Positions 9,754-17,918 of a DNA stretch of 64,000 nt are shown piece after piece (position 1 is the first letter of the stretch; each line of letters opens with the position of its first letter). Position numbers and translations under genes: made by a program. This DNA is from Acinetobacter sp. ANC 5054 (GTDB lineage: Bacteria > Pseudomonadota > Gammaproteobacteria > Pseudomonadales > Moraxellaceae). The stretch spans positions 57,359 to 121,358 of the forward strand of contig NZ_NEGG01000013.1 in assembly GCF_002135295.1 (NCBI RefSeq), in the 5' to 3' direction. The notes below the pieces were generated by a model that was not told the DNA's origin, did no database searches, and saw only the letters and a list, made by a program, of their open reading frames with translations.

Positions 9754-9819
9754 TCATTTATTAGGTCTAATTTTTTTAAATTCATCAAATAATGAAAATT
9801 TATGTTTCACATAATAAAA
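9754..9819 (-). pseudogene. Remnant: 3' end of the gene seen at 7972-8384
   Basis: In frame after the stop of the Cys-pair protein, the reading FYYVKHKFSLFDEFKKIRPN matches the end of the gene at 7972-8384 (YVNQTFSLFSDIEKVRP). The rest of that gene copy is missing, so a deletion or replacement has removed its 5' part. Confidence 0.5.
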
Positions 9820-10290
9820 TCATAAAAAATGTAAATCAAGCCGTTTTACTTCTACTTCATCACCATACCACCAAACCGCCTTATCTTTGACTTGAAATGA
9901 CATTTCTTCATCAATACCATAAAATTCTTTTGGAAATGGGCTACCATCCTCAAATCTACTGAATGTTACATTATTAACGAAAAGATCAAATGCCTGATGA
10001 AGGCATTGCGGGCATATAGGTAAGGAACGTAGAAAGCGCTTCAATTTATTTTGATAATATTCCCGATAAATAGGTCCACTATTTGGAATATTTGAATGAT
10101 CTTCATTTAAAATAGGGTCATTCCGTCCTGTAATCCATACAATAGTATGGCAATTTGCACACTGTGCACCCAATGGTTCCGCTCTTTCATATTCGTTAAT
10201 TCTGTATTGCAACCCATGTTGTTGATACCTTTTTAAATAATAAGGTATCACCGCAATCTCACTAGCTGCTACTTGATGTAAAACTCTCAC
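9820..10290 (-). CDS. Hypothetical protein with two CxxC pairs
   Basis: This 156-residue soluble protein has C44-x2-C47 (CANC) and C93-x2-C96 (CPQC), spaced like a split zinc ribbon. Nothing else is recognisable. It begins at a GTG preceded by AAGGAG. It is the only intact frame in the decayed island. Its frame continues after the TGA into a remnant of another gene, so the C-terminus may be the product of a deletion. It lies upstream of, and in the same direction as, the duplicated decayed operon, so it may once have been its first gene. Confidence 0.5.
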   Translation of the reverse strand: MRVLHQVAASEIAVIPYYLKRYQQHGLQYRINEYERAEPLGAQCANCHTIVWITGRNDPILNEDHSNIPNSGPIYREYYQNKLKRFLRSLPICPQCLHQAFDLFVNNVTFSRFEDGSPFPKEFYGIDEEMSFQVKDKAVWWYGDEVEVKRLDLHFL

Positions 10291-10606
10291 TCCACTACTC
10301 CTTGTTTTTAAAATTTGTTTTCCAGCGCTGTTTTTTATTTTAGTTGGATCTTAGTAATCACCAAACAACGCTACTGCGCAGTTATTAGTTGAATAAGTAT
10401 TATAAATAATGGGGCTGTACTACATTAGCACCTAAGCTTCTTAACTTTTTAAAATGTCAATTAAAAAGCTATATAGATATCTTTATATAGTGAAAGCCTT
10501 CCTATCCTAACAATTCCTGATACATTTCAACAAAACCTAAATTTAAGGCAGGCTAAAATAGTGGCATAAAAAAAGCCCCTGTATCACTACAGGGGCTTTT
10601 TGAATT
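10291..10606. other. Gene-free stretch beside tRNA-Ser
   Basis: This AT-rich stretch holds no frame I can support. Only the tRNA terminator at 10568-10600 stands out. No second copy of the tRNA 3' end was noticed between here and 5807, so an integration site is not shown. Confidence 0.6.
10568..10600 (-). terminator. Terminator of tRNA-Ser
   Basis: The stem GCCCCTGTA / TACAGGGGC with a four-base loop is followed on the minus strand by seven T. It lies directly downstream of the tRNA. Confidence 0.85.
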
Positions 10607-10696
10607 TGGCGGAAGCGGTGAGATTCGAACTCACGGAGGACTCGCGCCCTCGTCGGTTTTCAAGACCGGTGCATTAAACCGCTCTGCCACGCTTCC
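10607..10696 (-). tRNA. tRNA-Ser (anticodon TGA)
   Basis: The 90-base minus-strand gene begins GGAAGCGTGGCAGAGCGG, has the anticodon loop CTTGAAA with TGA, a long variable arm typical of class II tRNAs, the T loop TTCGAAT and an encoded CCA end. It reads UCA and other UCN codons. Confidence 0.95.
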
Positions 10697-10782
10697 ATGG
10701 GCGCCATCATATAAATAAAATTCAATAATGGCAAATTATTTTGTGAAATTAAGTTTCAATTGAACAAAATAAAAGCAAAATA

Positions 10783-11277
10783 TTATTTTTCCGATGATTG
10801 CGGCAAATCATAACGAATTGAATTGATATACCAAGATTTTTTACCCAATGGCGTCACGACTTCAACTTCATCATCCACTTGCTTGGAAAGTAATGCTCGA
10901 GCCATTGGTGAATCAATCGAAATATGCTGTGGATGATGATCATAAATTTCATCCACGCCAACGATTCTCAAAGTCTTCGCATCCCCTTCATCATTTTCAA
11001 TTTCTACCCATGCGCCAAAATACACTTTGCCATCTTGCTCTGGTGAATAATCAATAATTCTAAGCTCTTCAAGCCGTTTCCCCAAATAGCGTACGCGTCG
11101 ATCAATCTTGCGTAAGATTTGTTTATTGTATTGGTAATCCGCGTTCTCCGAACGATCGCCAAGACTCGCGGCCCAGTTCACTTTTTTGGTAATTTCAGGT
11201 CGTTCTTCATGCCATAAATGTTTTAATTCGGCGACCAATAAATCATGTCCACCACGGGTGATTAAGTTTGATTTCAT
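10783..11277 (-). CDS. greB: Transcription elongation factor GreB
   Basis: This 164-residue protein is of the GreA/GreB family. The N-terminal coiled coil contains the acidic tip motif LGDRSENADYQYNKQILRKI, with the Asp/Glu residues that stimulate RNA cleavage by stalled RNA polymerase. The C-terminal FKBP-like domain includes ISIDSPMARALLSKQVDDEV. The YQYNK in the tip region and the length point to GreB; GreA is encoded separately at 44758-45234. It lies downstream of its own promoter region, which is shared divergently with the lytic transglycosylase gene. Confidence 0.93.
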   Translation of the reverse strand: MKSNLITRGGHDLLVAELKHLWHEERPEITKKVNWAASLGDRSENADYQYNKQILRKIDRRVRYLGKRLEELRIIDYSPEQDGKVYFGAWVEIENDEGDAKTLRIVGVDEIYDHHPQHISIDSPMARALLSKQVDDEVEVVTPLGKKSWYINSIRYDLPQSSEK

Positions 11278-11425
11278 GATGATTTTGAGGCTAATTCGAT
11301 GACGTTTTGCCTACAATAAAAGCCTATTTTGTCCCCGATTTCTACACAGACAAAGTATATAAAATTTATTTCCAAACAAAATCATATATTTATGTTACAT
11401 ATTTTAATATTTTTTCGTACAAAAT

Positions 11426-11454
11426 TTGACAAGCATTTTTTTGCTCTTTATTAT
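11426..11454 (+). promoter_or_regulatory. Near-consensus sigma-70 promoter for the lytic transglycosylase gene
   Basis: TTGACA (11426-11431), a 17-base spacer and TATTAT (11449-11454) predict a start near 11461. This gives a leader of about 185 bases before the ATG at 11646. The leader contains a small GGCATGTTTGCC hairpin near 11592 followed by a T-rich stretch. Confidence 0.7.
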
Positions 11455-11645
11455 GCGCACATCTTTTAAGATTGTTTAATTTTTATCCAGCGTAGATTTT
11501 TCTACATATTTCCCTGTCAAACCCTAGTCATTTTTGAATGACGTCATGACTGCCCAACCCTTATTGAATTTATCAAACTTGAGAAAGTCTGAGGCATGTT
11601 TGCCTTTGCATTTTTTGGGCATAAATTACTTGTAGCGGAGACAAC

Positions 11646-12758
11646 ATGCACAGTAGTTCAACTTCTGGGTCGAGGCTTTGCCTTAACTCTTTTAACACTC
11701 TCCCATTTAAAGCCCTTGCACTTTGTACTGTTCTGATTCCATTTCACAGTATCAATGCAAGCAAAACTACACAGCAATATGAAGCTGTGGTCAACAGCAG
11801 TAAACTCACTGTTGTATCCGTTGCCAATCCAGACATCGTCTTTCAGGATGGTAACTACTTACACGGTTTTGGTTATGATTTAGCACGTAACTATGCCGAA
11901 AGTTTAAATGTCCAACTCGACTTTAAAACGGTAAATGACAACGCGACTGCATTAAAAATGGTCGCTAAAGGTCAAGCCAATATGGCAATGACCACTGCAA
12001 GTTTAAACAGTATTGAAGCTAAAAAACTCACCGTTTTTTCTGCAAGCTGTGGTGATACCGTTTCTTTGTCAAAAAATGGTCTAAACAGTAATTTAAACTG
12101 GGTGTTCAAACACGCCGATGATCCACTCAGCCAAACGGCAAGTGGCTTTGTCTGTCGTGCCAAACAAAGTGGTGCTATCGGTCAGCTCGCTTCATTCTAT
12201 AATCGTAATGTGGTGAAACAAGATTCGTGGAATACGATTCAGCGTGATTTAACTAACCGACTGCCGATTTATAAAGCAAGCTTTAAACGTACTGCACAGC
12301 AATATGATATCGACTGGCATTTACTTGCAGCCATTGGTTATCAAGAATCATATTTAAAGCCCGACTCAGTTTCACCGACAGGTGTACGCGGCATTATGAT
12401 GTTGACTAACAGTACTGCAAAAGCCATGGGCGTAAGTAACCGTACCAATGCCACACAAAGCATTCAAGGCGGTGCAAAATACTATGACCAGATGTTGAAT
12501 CGATATAACCACATCCCTGCCCCAGATCGTAATTGGTATGGATTAGTTGCATATAACATGGGACCGGGTGCAGTATCTCAGATTCAAAAGCAGATTAAGG
12601 CGCAAGGTAAAAACCCAGACAAATGGGTCAACTTGTATGCTTATTTAGATCGTAACAAAGCCAGCAATGGACGTTACCGTCAAGCGGTACAATATGTAAC
12701 ACGTATTCGTGCCTATTTAGAGCATATTAAAACTACGCCGCAATTGGTGAATATCTAA
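11646..12758 (+). CDS. MltF-like lytic transglycosylase with shortened binding domain
   Basis: The 370-residue exported protein has an N-terminal hydrophobic segment at about residues 20-38. A part of a bacterial extracellular solute-binding domain (about 45-150; HGFGYDLARNYAESLNV) is followed by an SLT transglycosylase domain (about 210-365). In that domain AAIGYQESYLKPDSVSPTG holds the catalytic E234, and AYNMGPGAVSQ is the family helix. E. coli MltF is about 518 residues, so the binding domain lacks roughly half. It cleaves peptidoglycan to 1,6-anhydromuropeptides in the periplasm. A GGAGA site precedes the ATG. Whether the shortened domain still binds a ligand is open. Confidence 0.85.
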   Translation: MHSSSTSGSRLCLNSFNTLPFKALALCTVLIPFHSINASKTTQQYEAVVNSSKLTVVSVANPDIVFQDGNYLHGFGYDLARNYAESLNVQLDFKTVNDNATALKMVAKGQANMAMTTASLNSIEAKKLTVFSASCGDTVSLSKNGLNSNLNWVFKHADDPLSQTASGFVCRAKQSGAIGQLASFYNRNVVKQDSWNTIQRDLTNRLPIYKASFKRTAQQYDIDWHLLAAIGYQESYLKPDSVSPTGVRGIMMLTNSTAKAMGVSNRTNATQSIQGGAKYYDQMLNRYNHIPAPDRNWYGLVAYNMGPGAVSQIQKQIKAQGKNPDKWVNLYAYLDRNKASNGRYRQAVQYVTRIRAYLEHIKTTPQLVNI

Positions 12759-12812
12759 TTCATTCAATCGTACAGCGCTTATTAAATGGCTTAGGTTTTA
12801 TAACTTAAGCAC

Positions 12813-12845
12813 AAAAAAAGCTTACCTTCGGGTAAGCTTTTTTTT
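12813..12845. terminator. Bidirectional terminator with UUCG loop
   Basis: The stem AGCTTACC / GGTAAGCT is closed by the stable TTCG tetraloop, with A and T runs on both sides. It serves the converging transglycosylase and SCP2 genes. Confidence 0.9.
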
Positions 12846-12856
12846 ATTCAGAAGAC

Positions 12857-13240
12857 TTAAGCTGTTTGCTCAAGCACTTTCTTGAATAAATCTTTTTGTT
12901 CAGTACTTGGCTTAGCCGTTTGTAATGCCATCAATTGTGACATATCACCTTGCACTTTGATTTTGCCTGTCATAAATGCTTGCATCGCAGCAGCCATATC
13001 AAATTCAAGGAACACTTTACGTAAAGTTTCAGCATCCATATTCAATGTGGTTTTCGCATTTGAAGACAAACCTTTTTTAATTGCACCGCCATCTAATGAC
13101 AATTCAGTATTGCCTGCTGCATCTGCAACAACAAGGTTAATCGCAAGATTTGCGAGTGCAGGTGGTAAATTTAGGTCACCAGCTTGAGCTGTCAAACTTT
13201 CTACAGTAGAAAACCAATCATCAGTTAAAAAAGCAGGCAT
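12857..13240 (-). CDS. SCP2 sterol-binding domain protein
   Basis: This 127-residue single-domain protein has the SCP2 pattern, with the amphipathic C-terminal part around FDMAAAMQAFMTGKIKVQGD followed by MSQLMALQ. Such proteins bind lipids or acyl-CoAs; related domains occur with UbiJ-type quinone-biosynthesis helpers and in many stand-alone proteins. No signal peptide is seen, so it is cytoplasmic. The gene stands alone between two terminators. The exact role is unknown. Confidence 0.8.
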   Translation of the reverse strand: MPAFLTDDWFSTVESLTAQAGDLNLPPALANLAINLVVADAAGNTELSLDGGAIKKGLSSNAKTTLNMDAETLRKVFLEFDMAAAMQAFMTGKIKVQGDMSQLMALQTAKPSTEQKDLFKKVLEQTA

Positions 13241-13410
13241 GATCTTTCCTCAATTTATTTTGTTCGTTTGTGTTGCCGTTCCAGACAACATCAGTGCAAG
13301 CTAATCTTGCTTGTCGCTTGTTATAGCATGATCAATTGTGAAAAGGCTAAAGTTTTTTGTACGCACCGTTCAATATTTATCTAGATGATTACTCAATTAA
13401 AATATTATAT

Positions 13411-13439
13411 AAAAAAAGGCATTCCATAGAATGCCTTTT
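13411..13439. terminator. Terminator of ttcA
   Basis: The stem AAAGGCATT / AATGCCTTT with a short loop is preceded by an A-run, giving a T-run for the minus-strand ttcA transcript that ends at 13459. Confidence 0.8.
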
Positions 13440-13458
13440 GAGTGAAGAGCTTTTAAGC

Positions 13459-14388
13459 TTAATCTGCTGCAAAACCTAAGTTCACCATATTAATACGTTT
13501 ACTTTCTGGCTCACCATCTTCAGTTGAACAACTTTCGCTATTTTTAAAGTCAAATTCGCGTTGCTCATCCAATGCTTCAAAATCGAATAAGTCACGGTCC
13601 GCCAATTGAGATGGAGACACATTCTGTAATGCACCAAAAATACTGTGTAAGCGTTTTGGAAATTCTTTGTCCCAACCACGTAGCATGTCGTTTAACATTG
13701 CACGTTGTAAGTTTTCCTGTGAACCACATAGGTTACATGGAATGATTGGGAACTTACGCATTTCTGCATATTTGATAATGTCTTTCTCTTCCACATAAGC
13801 CAATGGACGAATCAAGATATTCTTTTTGTCCGAAGACAACAATTTTGGTGGCATCGCTTTTAAGCTACCGCCATGGAACAAGTTTAAGAAAAAAGTTGCC
13901 AAAATATCGTCACGGTGATGACCGAGCGCTACTTTGGTTGCACCAATTTCTTGAGCAAAACCATATAAAGAACCACGACGTAAACGTGAACACACTGCGC
14001 AGTAGGTTTTCCCTTCTGGGGTTAAACGTTTCGTAATGCTGTAGGTATCTTTTTCTAAGATGTAATACGGGATTTTATTTTCTTCTAAATAACGTGGTAA
14101 CACGTCTTCAGGGAAACCCGGTTGCTTTTGGTCAAGGTTGACCGCGACCACATCAAAATTGATCGGTGCAATGCGTTTAAACTGCAACAAAATATCCAGC
14201 AAAGTATAACTGTCTTTACCACCTGAAATACACACCATCACTTTGTCGCCCTCTTCGATCATTTTAAAATCACGAATAGCATGACCGACCTGACGGCGTA
14301 GTTTTTTCAATAGACGATAGTACGCAGAGCTAGTTGGTAGTTCTGGTTTGAAATTAAATCCTTGCTCGGACTCAACAGGCGAGAACAT
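13459..14388 (-). CDS. ttcA: tRNA 2-thiocytidine(32) synthetase TtcA
   Basis: This 309-residue protein has the ATP-binding PP-loop SGGKDS (residues 55-60), the pair CAVC (C130, C133) and a further CNLC (C218, C221) that together hold the Fe-S cluster of TtcA. It thiolates C32 of certain tRNAs in an ATP- and cluster-dependent reaction. Length and motif order agree with the family. It is a single gene with a downstream terminator. The upstream 470 bases are unusual (DnaA-box-like cluster, see that entry). Confidence 0.95.
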   Translation of the reverse strand: MFSPVESEQGFNFKPELPTSSAYYRLLKKLRRQVGHAIRDFKMIEEGDKVMVCISGGKDSYTLLDILLQFKRIAPINFDVVAVNLDQKQPGFPEDVLPRYLEENKIPYYILEKDTYSITKRLTPEGKTYCAVCSRLRRGSLYGFAQEIGATKVALGHHRDDILATFFLNLFHGGSLKAMPPKLLSSDKKNILIRPLAYVEEKDIIKYAEMRKFPIIPCNLCGSQENLQRAMLNDMLRGWDKEFPKRLHSIFGALQNVSPSQLADRDLFDFEALDEQREFDFKNSESCSTEDGEPESKRINMVNLGFAAD

Positions 14389-14564
14389 AGACGAGTTAAA
14401 CCTAAAAAAAAATACCGCGCAATTTTAGCTGATTCGCAGCCTTCTCGCATCAAAAGAATGTAATTTAACTAAAAAGTAAAATTACGGTCATCATCACGTA
14501 ATCACAGCCCCATTATTTTATACGGTCGAGTTCATTTTTTAAGCGAAACGCTTATCTTTTGGAC

Positions 14565-14609
14565 TTTTCCACAGTTGTCCACAAAAGCTGTGGATAACTT
14601 TGTGGATTC
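14565..14609. promoter_or_regulatory. Cluster of DnaA-box-like 9-mers
   Basis: Within 45 bases lie TTTTCCACA (14565), TTGTCCACA (14575), TGTGGATAA (14589; the reverse complement is the perfect box TTATCCACA) and TGTGGATTC (14601). Two point each way. They sit in the 470-base gap between ttcA and the divergent lytic transglycosylase gene, not near dnaA. The rest of the gap (14389-14856) is AT-rich without a gene. Confidence 0.5.
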
Positions 14610-14656
14610 TAAAAGGCTTGACAGGGTCTGCTGCCCTTATTTTAAGGCTTCTATTT

Positions 14657-14681
14657 AAATTGATCATTTTTTGATCAATTT
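14657..14681. repeat. Perfect inverted repeat, 10-base arms
   Basis: AAATTGATCA and TGATCAATTT are separated by five T. The repeat is AT-rich and not followed by a clear T-run, so it is more likely a protein-binding or cruciform site than a terminator. It lies 50 bases from the DnaA-box-like cluster. Confidence 0.6.
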
Positions 14682-14886
14682 ATTATTTGTTAATTATCAA
14701 TGGTTTAAATGTGTCAAGTTATGCTCGTTAAAAAAAAATAAATATTTTTTTTGATTATTGAATCATCAAAATGACTTGATTTTTACAAAGTAAAGAAGAA
14801 ATCAGGGCTTGAAGCCTTTTCATCTGATTTTTTTTTGCTAAACTCTCTTTAACTGTTTGGGGACAGAATTTTTTCTTATTAATAAA

Positions 14887-15744
14887 ATGAAAAACAATAT
14901 TTGGACTTTGGGGCTTTATATTCTTGGAAGTGCAGCTGCATGTTTAGCTGTACCGTCGAGTTTTGCCGGTCAAACCATCTACCAACTTCGTGAAAGTAAT
15001 GGCACGACATTATTGACCAATAAGCAAGGTCGCTATAGCAATTTAAAGGTTGAGAAAAAAACCTATTATCCCGACAGTAATATTCATAGCTATAGTAACT
15101 GGGGTTCAAATGAAGCCTCTGTGTTACCAAGTTATAGCCGTAATAAAAATGCCTTCGACACTATTATTAAGCAGGCTGCTGCACAACATGGTGTGTCTGA
15201 AGGCCTGATTAAAGCTGTCATGCATACCGAATCAGGTTTTAATACCAATGCTCGCTCTCCGGTCGGCGCACAAGGCTTAATGCAACTTATGCCTGCTACG
15301 GCCCGCCGCTTTAATGTTTCAAATGCTTATGATCCGCACCAAAACATTATGGCAGGAGCACGTTATTTATCCTGGTTGCTCAAACGCTTTAATGGTAATA
15401 CCTCTTTAGCACTTGCCGGCTACAATGCTGGTGAAGGCAATGTGCAGAAATATGGTGGCATTCCTCCATTTCGTGAAACACAGGATTATGTACGTCGCGT
15501 CACCAGTCGTTATAGCAATCTCTATTCCGGTAGTTTAAGTGTTGCATCATCTAATAATTCTGCTGACTCATCCAGTGGGCGAATCATTGCTAGCTCTGAC
15601 AATTATCATACTGCTGTGCCTACCTCTACAAAATCACAGCGTCAGATTATTCAAAGTTCTAACGGCAGCTTTACCGATGCACCTGCTGGCTCTTTTGCCA
15701 CAGCAAACGCCACGGCTTCAGCCCATATTTATTTGAATGAATAA
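14887..15744 (+). CDS. Exported lytic transglycosylase (Slt family)
   Basis: The protein has 285 residues from the ATG at 14887, which begins the signal peptide MKNNIWTLGLYILGSAAACL, cleaved about residue 28 (SFA). After a DUF4124-like segment (IYQLRESNGTTLLTNK) comes an SLT domain at residues 90-210, with HTESGFNTNARSPVGAQGLM holding catalytic E115 and AGYNAGEGNVQKYGGIPPF. A Ser/Thr-rich tail of about 70 residues follows. It would cut periplasmic peptidoglycan. It is monocistronic and divergent from ttcA. An upstream TTG start (14857) would add ten residues before the signal and is less likely. Confidence 0.88.
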   Translation: MKNNIWTLGLYILGSAAACLAVPSSFAGQTIYQLRESNGTTLLTNKQGRYSNLKVEKKTYYPDSNIHSYSNWGSNEASVLPSYSRNKNAFDTIIKQAAAQHGVSEGLIKAVMHTESGFNTNARSPVGAQGLMQLMPATARRFNVSNAYDPHQNIMAGARYLSWLLKRFNGNTSLALAGYNAGEGNVQKYGGIPPFRETQDYVRRVTSRYSNLYSGSLSVASSNNSADSSSGRIIASSDNYHTAVPTSTKSQRQIIQSSNGSFTDAPAGSFATANATASAHIYLNE

Positions 15745-15787
15745 TTTCACTCAATATGTAAATCTGTATCTGAAATATTAATTTTTC

Positions 15788-15816
15788 CTTGAAATTTTAA
15801 AACTTTCACCTCATAT
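15788..15816 (+). promoter_or_regulatory. Candidate heat-shock (sigma-32) promoter of htpX
   Basis: CTTGAAA (15788-15794), 14 bases, then CCTCATAT (15809-15816) resembles the sigma-32 elements CTTGAAA and CCCCATNT, with one mismatch in the second. It sits 62 bases before htpX, a known heat-shock gene in other Gammaproteobacteria. Confidence 0.55.
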
Positions 15817-15877
15817 TGACTCTAATGATTTTCATTTATAAATCAGATCATTTTTTTATAATAAGAGGATTTCCCCA

Positions 15878-16783
15878 ATGATGCGGATTGGTTTGTTCTT
15901 GCTAACCAACCTCGCGGTACTGGTTGTAGCTGGCATAATTTTGTCACTCTTCGGTGTCGGTAGTTACCATGGTGCAGGCGGCTTAAATCTAGGCAACTTG
16001 CTCGTAATCTGTTTTGTGTTCGGTATGGTGGGTTCAATGATCTCACTGTTCATGTCGAAATGGATGGCGAAGAAAACCACGGGTACAGAGCTGATTGACC
16101 CTAATGCACCACGTAACCAAGCAGAAGCATGGTTACTCAACGAAGTTGCGCAACTGGCACAACGTTCTGGTATTAACATGCCAGAAGTGGGTATTTTCCC
16201 ATCGTACCAGTCAAATGCATTTGCAACAGGCTGGAACAAAAATGATGCTTTAGTGGCCGTTTCTACAGGCTTACTCGAGCGTATGAATAAAGATGAACTT
16301 CGTGCGGTACTTGCGCATGAAATCGGTCACGTTGCCAATGGCGACATGGTCACGCTTGCACTCGTTCAAGGTGTAGTCAACGCCTTTGTCATGTTCTTTG
16401 CACGTGTTGCAGGTGACTTTATTGACCGTAATGTCTTTGGTCGTGAAGATGGCGAAGCACCCGGTATCGCATATTTTGTGATTACCATTGTCTTAGATAT
16501 CGTATTTGGTATCGCAGCGTCTGCCATTGTGATGTGGTTCTCGCGTTACCGTGAATATCGTGCCGATGAAGCAGGTGCACGTTTAGCCGGTAAACAAGCA
16601 ATGATTAACGCACTATTACGTTTGCAAGCAGAATCTGAAATGCCAGATCAAATGCCAAAAGAGATGAAAGCATTTGCAATTGCGGAAGGTAAAGAACAAG
16701 GTTTCAGCTTGGCTGCTTTGTTCCAAACTCACCCAACAATTGAACAACGTGTAGCTGCGCTACAACAATTAGATTGCCCTTAA
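15878..16783 (+). CDS. htpX: Membrane zinc protease HtpX
   Basis: This 301-residue M48-family protein has two N-terminal membrane segments (about 4-26 and 38-58), the zinc motif HEIGH (147-151), two further segments at about 155-210 and the third zinc ligand Glu in [13 protein letters not shown]. It degrades misfolded membrane proteins at the inner membrane together with FtsH (encoded here at 35271-37202). An AAGAGGA ribosome site lies before ATGATG; the first ATG is used here. A sigma-32-like promoter precedes it. Confidence 0.95.
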   Translation: MMRIGLFLLTNLAVLVVAGIILSLFGVGSYHGAGGLNLGNLLVICFVFGMVGSMISLFMSKWMAKKTTGTELIDPNAPRNQAEAWLLNEVAQLAQRSGINMPEVGIFPSYQSNAFATGWNKNDALVAVSTGLLERMNKDELRAVLAHEIGHVANGDMVTLALVQGVVNAFVMFFARVAGDFIDRNVFGREDGEAPGIAYFVITIVLDIVFGIAASAIVMWFSRYREYRADEAGARLAGKQAMINALLRLQAESEMPDQMPKEMKAFAIAEGKEQGFSLAALFQTHPTIEQRVAALQQLDCP

Positions 16784-16806
16784 TTTGCAACTAAATCGTT
16801 ATATCG

Positions 16807-16834
16807 AAAAAGCCTCCTAAATGGAGGCTTTTTT
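16807..16834. terminator. Terminator between htpX and the VOC gene
   Basis: The stem AAAAGCCTCC / GGAGGCTTTT is flanked by A and T runs, so it can serve both converging transcripts. Confidence 0.85.
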
Positions 16835-16871
16835 GATCTGTACTGCTGAATATTTTACGCAAATTCAGATT

Positions 16872-17243
16872 TTATCTATTTTCACTGACCTGTATGCAAC
16901 GCAATAGGCTACCGTTGATATCAATGATACAAAATTGGGAGATTTCCTCAAAATGCTGTATCTCGGTGATTCGAGCTGTAGGCCAATCCTGCCAATTCAT
17001 CGTTGACCAATACTGATAATAGCGATGCAGATCTTGCACTCGAATACAGGCGCTATGCCATGAATCTTTAGGGTTCAAACTGGGATGATGAAAAAACTCC
17101 AACTGCATGCTCTGGCCTAAGCACATGATCATCCATTCAGAAGATTGATACTGTACACTGAACCCTAAATACTGGTAAAACTGCGCGGTTTCTGAAAAAT
17201 CTATGGCAGGTAAGTTGGCAGTGATTTGCCCATCAAATTGCAT
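16872..17243 (-). CDS. VOC-superfamily protein (bleomycin-resistance/glyoxalase-like)
   Basis: This is a 123-residue protein from the ATG at 17243 (MQFDGQITANLPAIDFSETA), chosen because AGCAGGATAAAAG lies just before it. A longer frame would overlap the preceding gene. FYQYLGFSVQYQSSEWMIM, LEFFHHPSLNP and CIRVQDLHRYYQYW give the beta-alpha-beta-beta-beta pattern of vicinal-oxygen-chelate proteins of the ble type. Such proteins bind small molecules or metals; the substrate is not known. The stop of the DUF4112 gene is four bases upstream, so the two are translated together. Confidence 0.75.
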   Translation of the reverse strand: MQFDGQITANLPAIDFSETAQFYQYLGFSVQYQSSEWMIMCLGQSMQLEFFHHPSLNPKDSWHSACIRVQDLHRYYQYWSTMNWQDWPTARITEIQHFEEISQFCIIDINGSLLRCIQVSENR

Positions 17244-17247
17244 ACTT

Positions 17248-17838
17248 TTATCCTGCTGACATAGATTGATACCATTCCCAGACCAGTGTTCCCCCCATCC
17301 AAATGGCAAAAATAAAGATAATCAGGAAAATAAGTCCTAAAATATCAGGGAGATGAATCCAAATCCAAGCCACGACTGGATTACGCCACACTGCGGATTG
17401 CTGTTGTTTCTGCTCTAATTTTTCATGCAGAAACGGATGTACCACATGTTCATCAGTATGTATTTGGTATTCATCACGGATATGTGTATGCACGACATCT
17501 AGCGCCTTTCGGCTTGGACGGATAAACACATCAAAAATCGTACCAACAACAGGAACAAAACCAACCACAGCATCCATGACAGCCAGTTTCATCACACCAT
17601 TGAGTTTGGATTGTGGGACACCAATTTGCTTGGCTTTATAAATGGCATAACACGTCAGTACGAAGCCTGCGATATCACCTGCCACAGGAATGGTACTGAG
17701 TGCTGCATCCGCACCAACCCCTTGTCGGGTAAATGGGATACGCACTACGGAGTCCATCATATTGGCAAATTTTGCAAGGTCACGCTCAAGACGTATGACT
17801 TCTTGTTTCGACATTTTTTGTTTTATTGGTTCAGCCAT
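17248..17838 (-). CDS. DUF4112 membrane protein
   Basis: This 196-residue protein carries the DUF4112 pattern: MDSVVRIPF, VGADAALSTIPVAGDIAGF, KLAVMDAVVGFVPVVGTIFD and RPSRKALDVVHTHI. A C-terminal membrane segment (LPDILGLIFLIIFIFAIWMG) follows a Gln-rich linker. The family has no established function. It is the first gene of a two-gene unit with the VOC protein. Confidence 0.85.
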   Translation of the reverse strand: MAEPIKQKMSKQEVIRLERDLAKFANMMDSVVRIPFTRQGVGADAALSTIPVAGDIAGFVLTCYAIYKAKQIGVPQSKLNGVMKLAVMDAVVGFVPVVGTIFDVFIRPSRKALDVVHTHIRDEYQIHTDEHVVHPFLHEKLEQKQQQSAVWRNPVVAWIWIHLPDILGLIFLIIFIFAIWMGGTLVWEWYQSMSAG

Positions 17839-17918
17839 ATTTTATCCAAGAGATATCTCGTAAATCACTGAGATTAAAACATATTAAAACGCTTCGATCT
17901 GTAGCAATATGCTAAGAA

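Noticed and set aside
10607..10696. tRNA-Ser as integration site of the decayed island
   Set aside because: No second copy of the tRNA 3' end was seen at the other side of the island, and no integrase gene is present.
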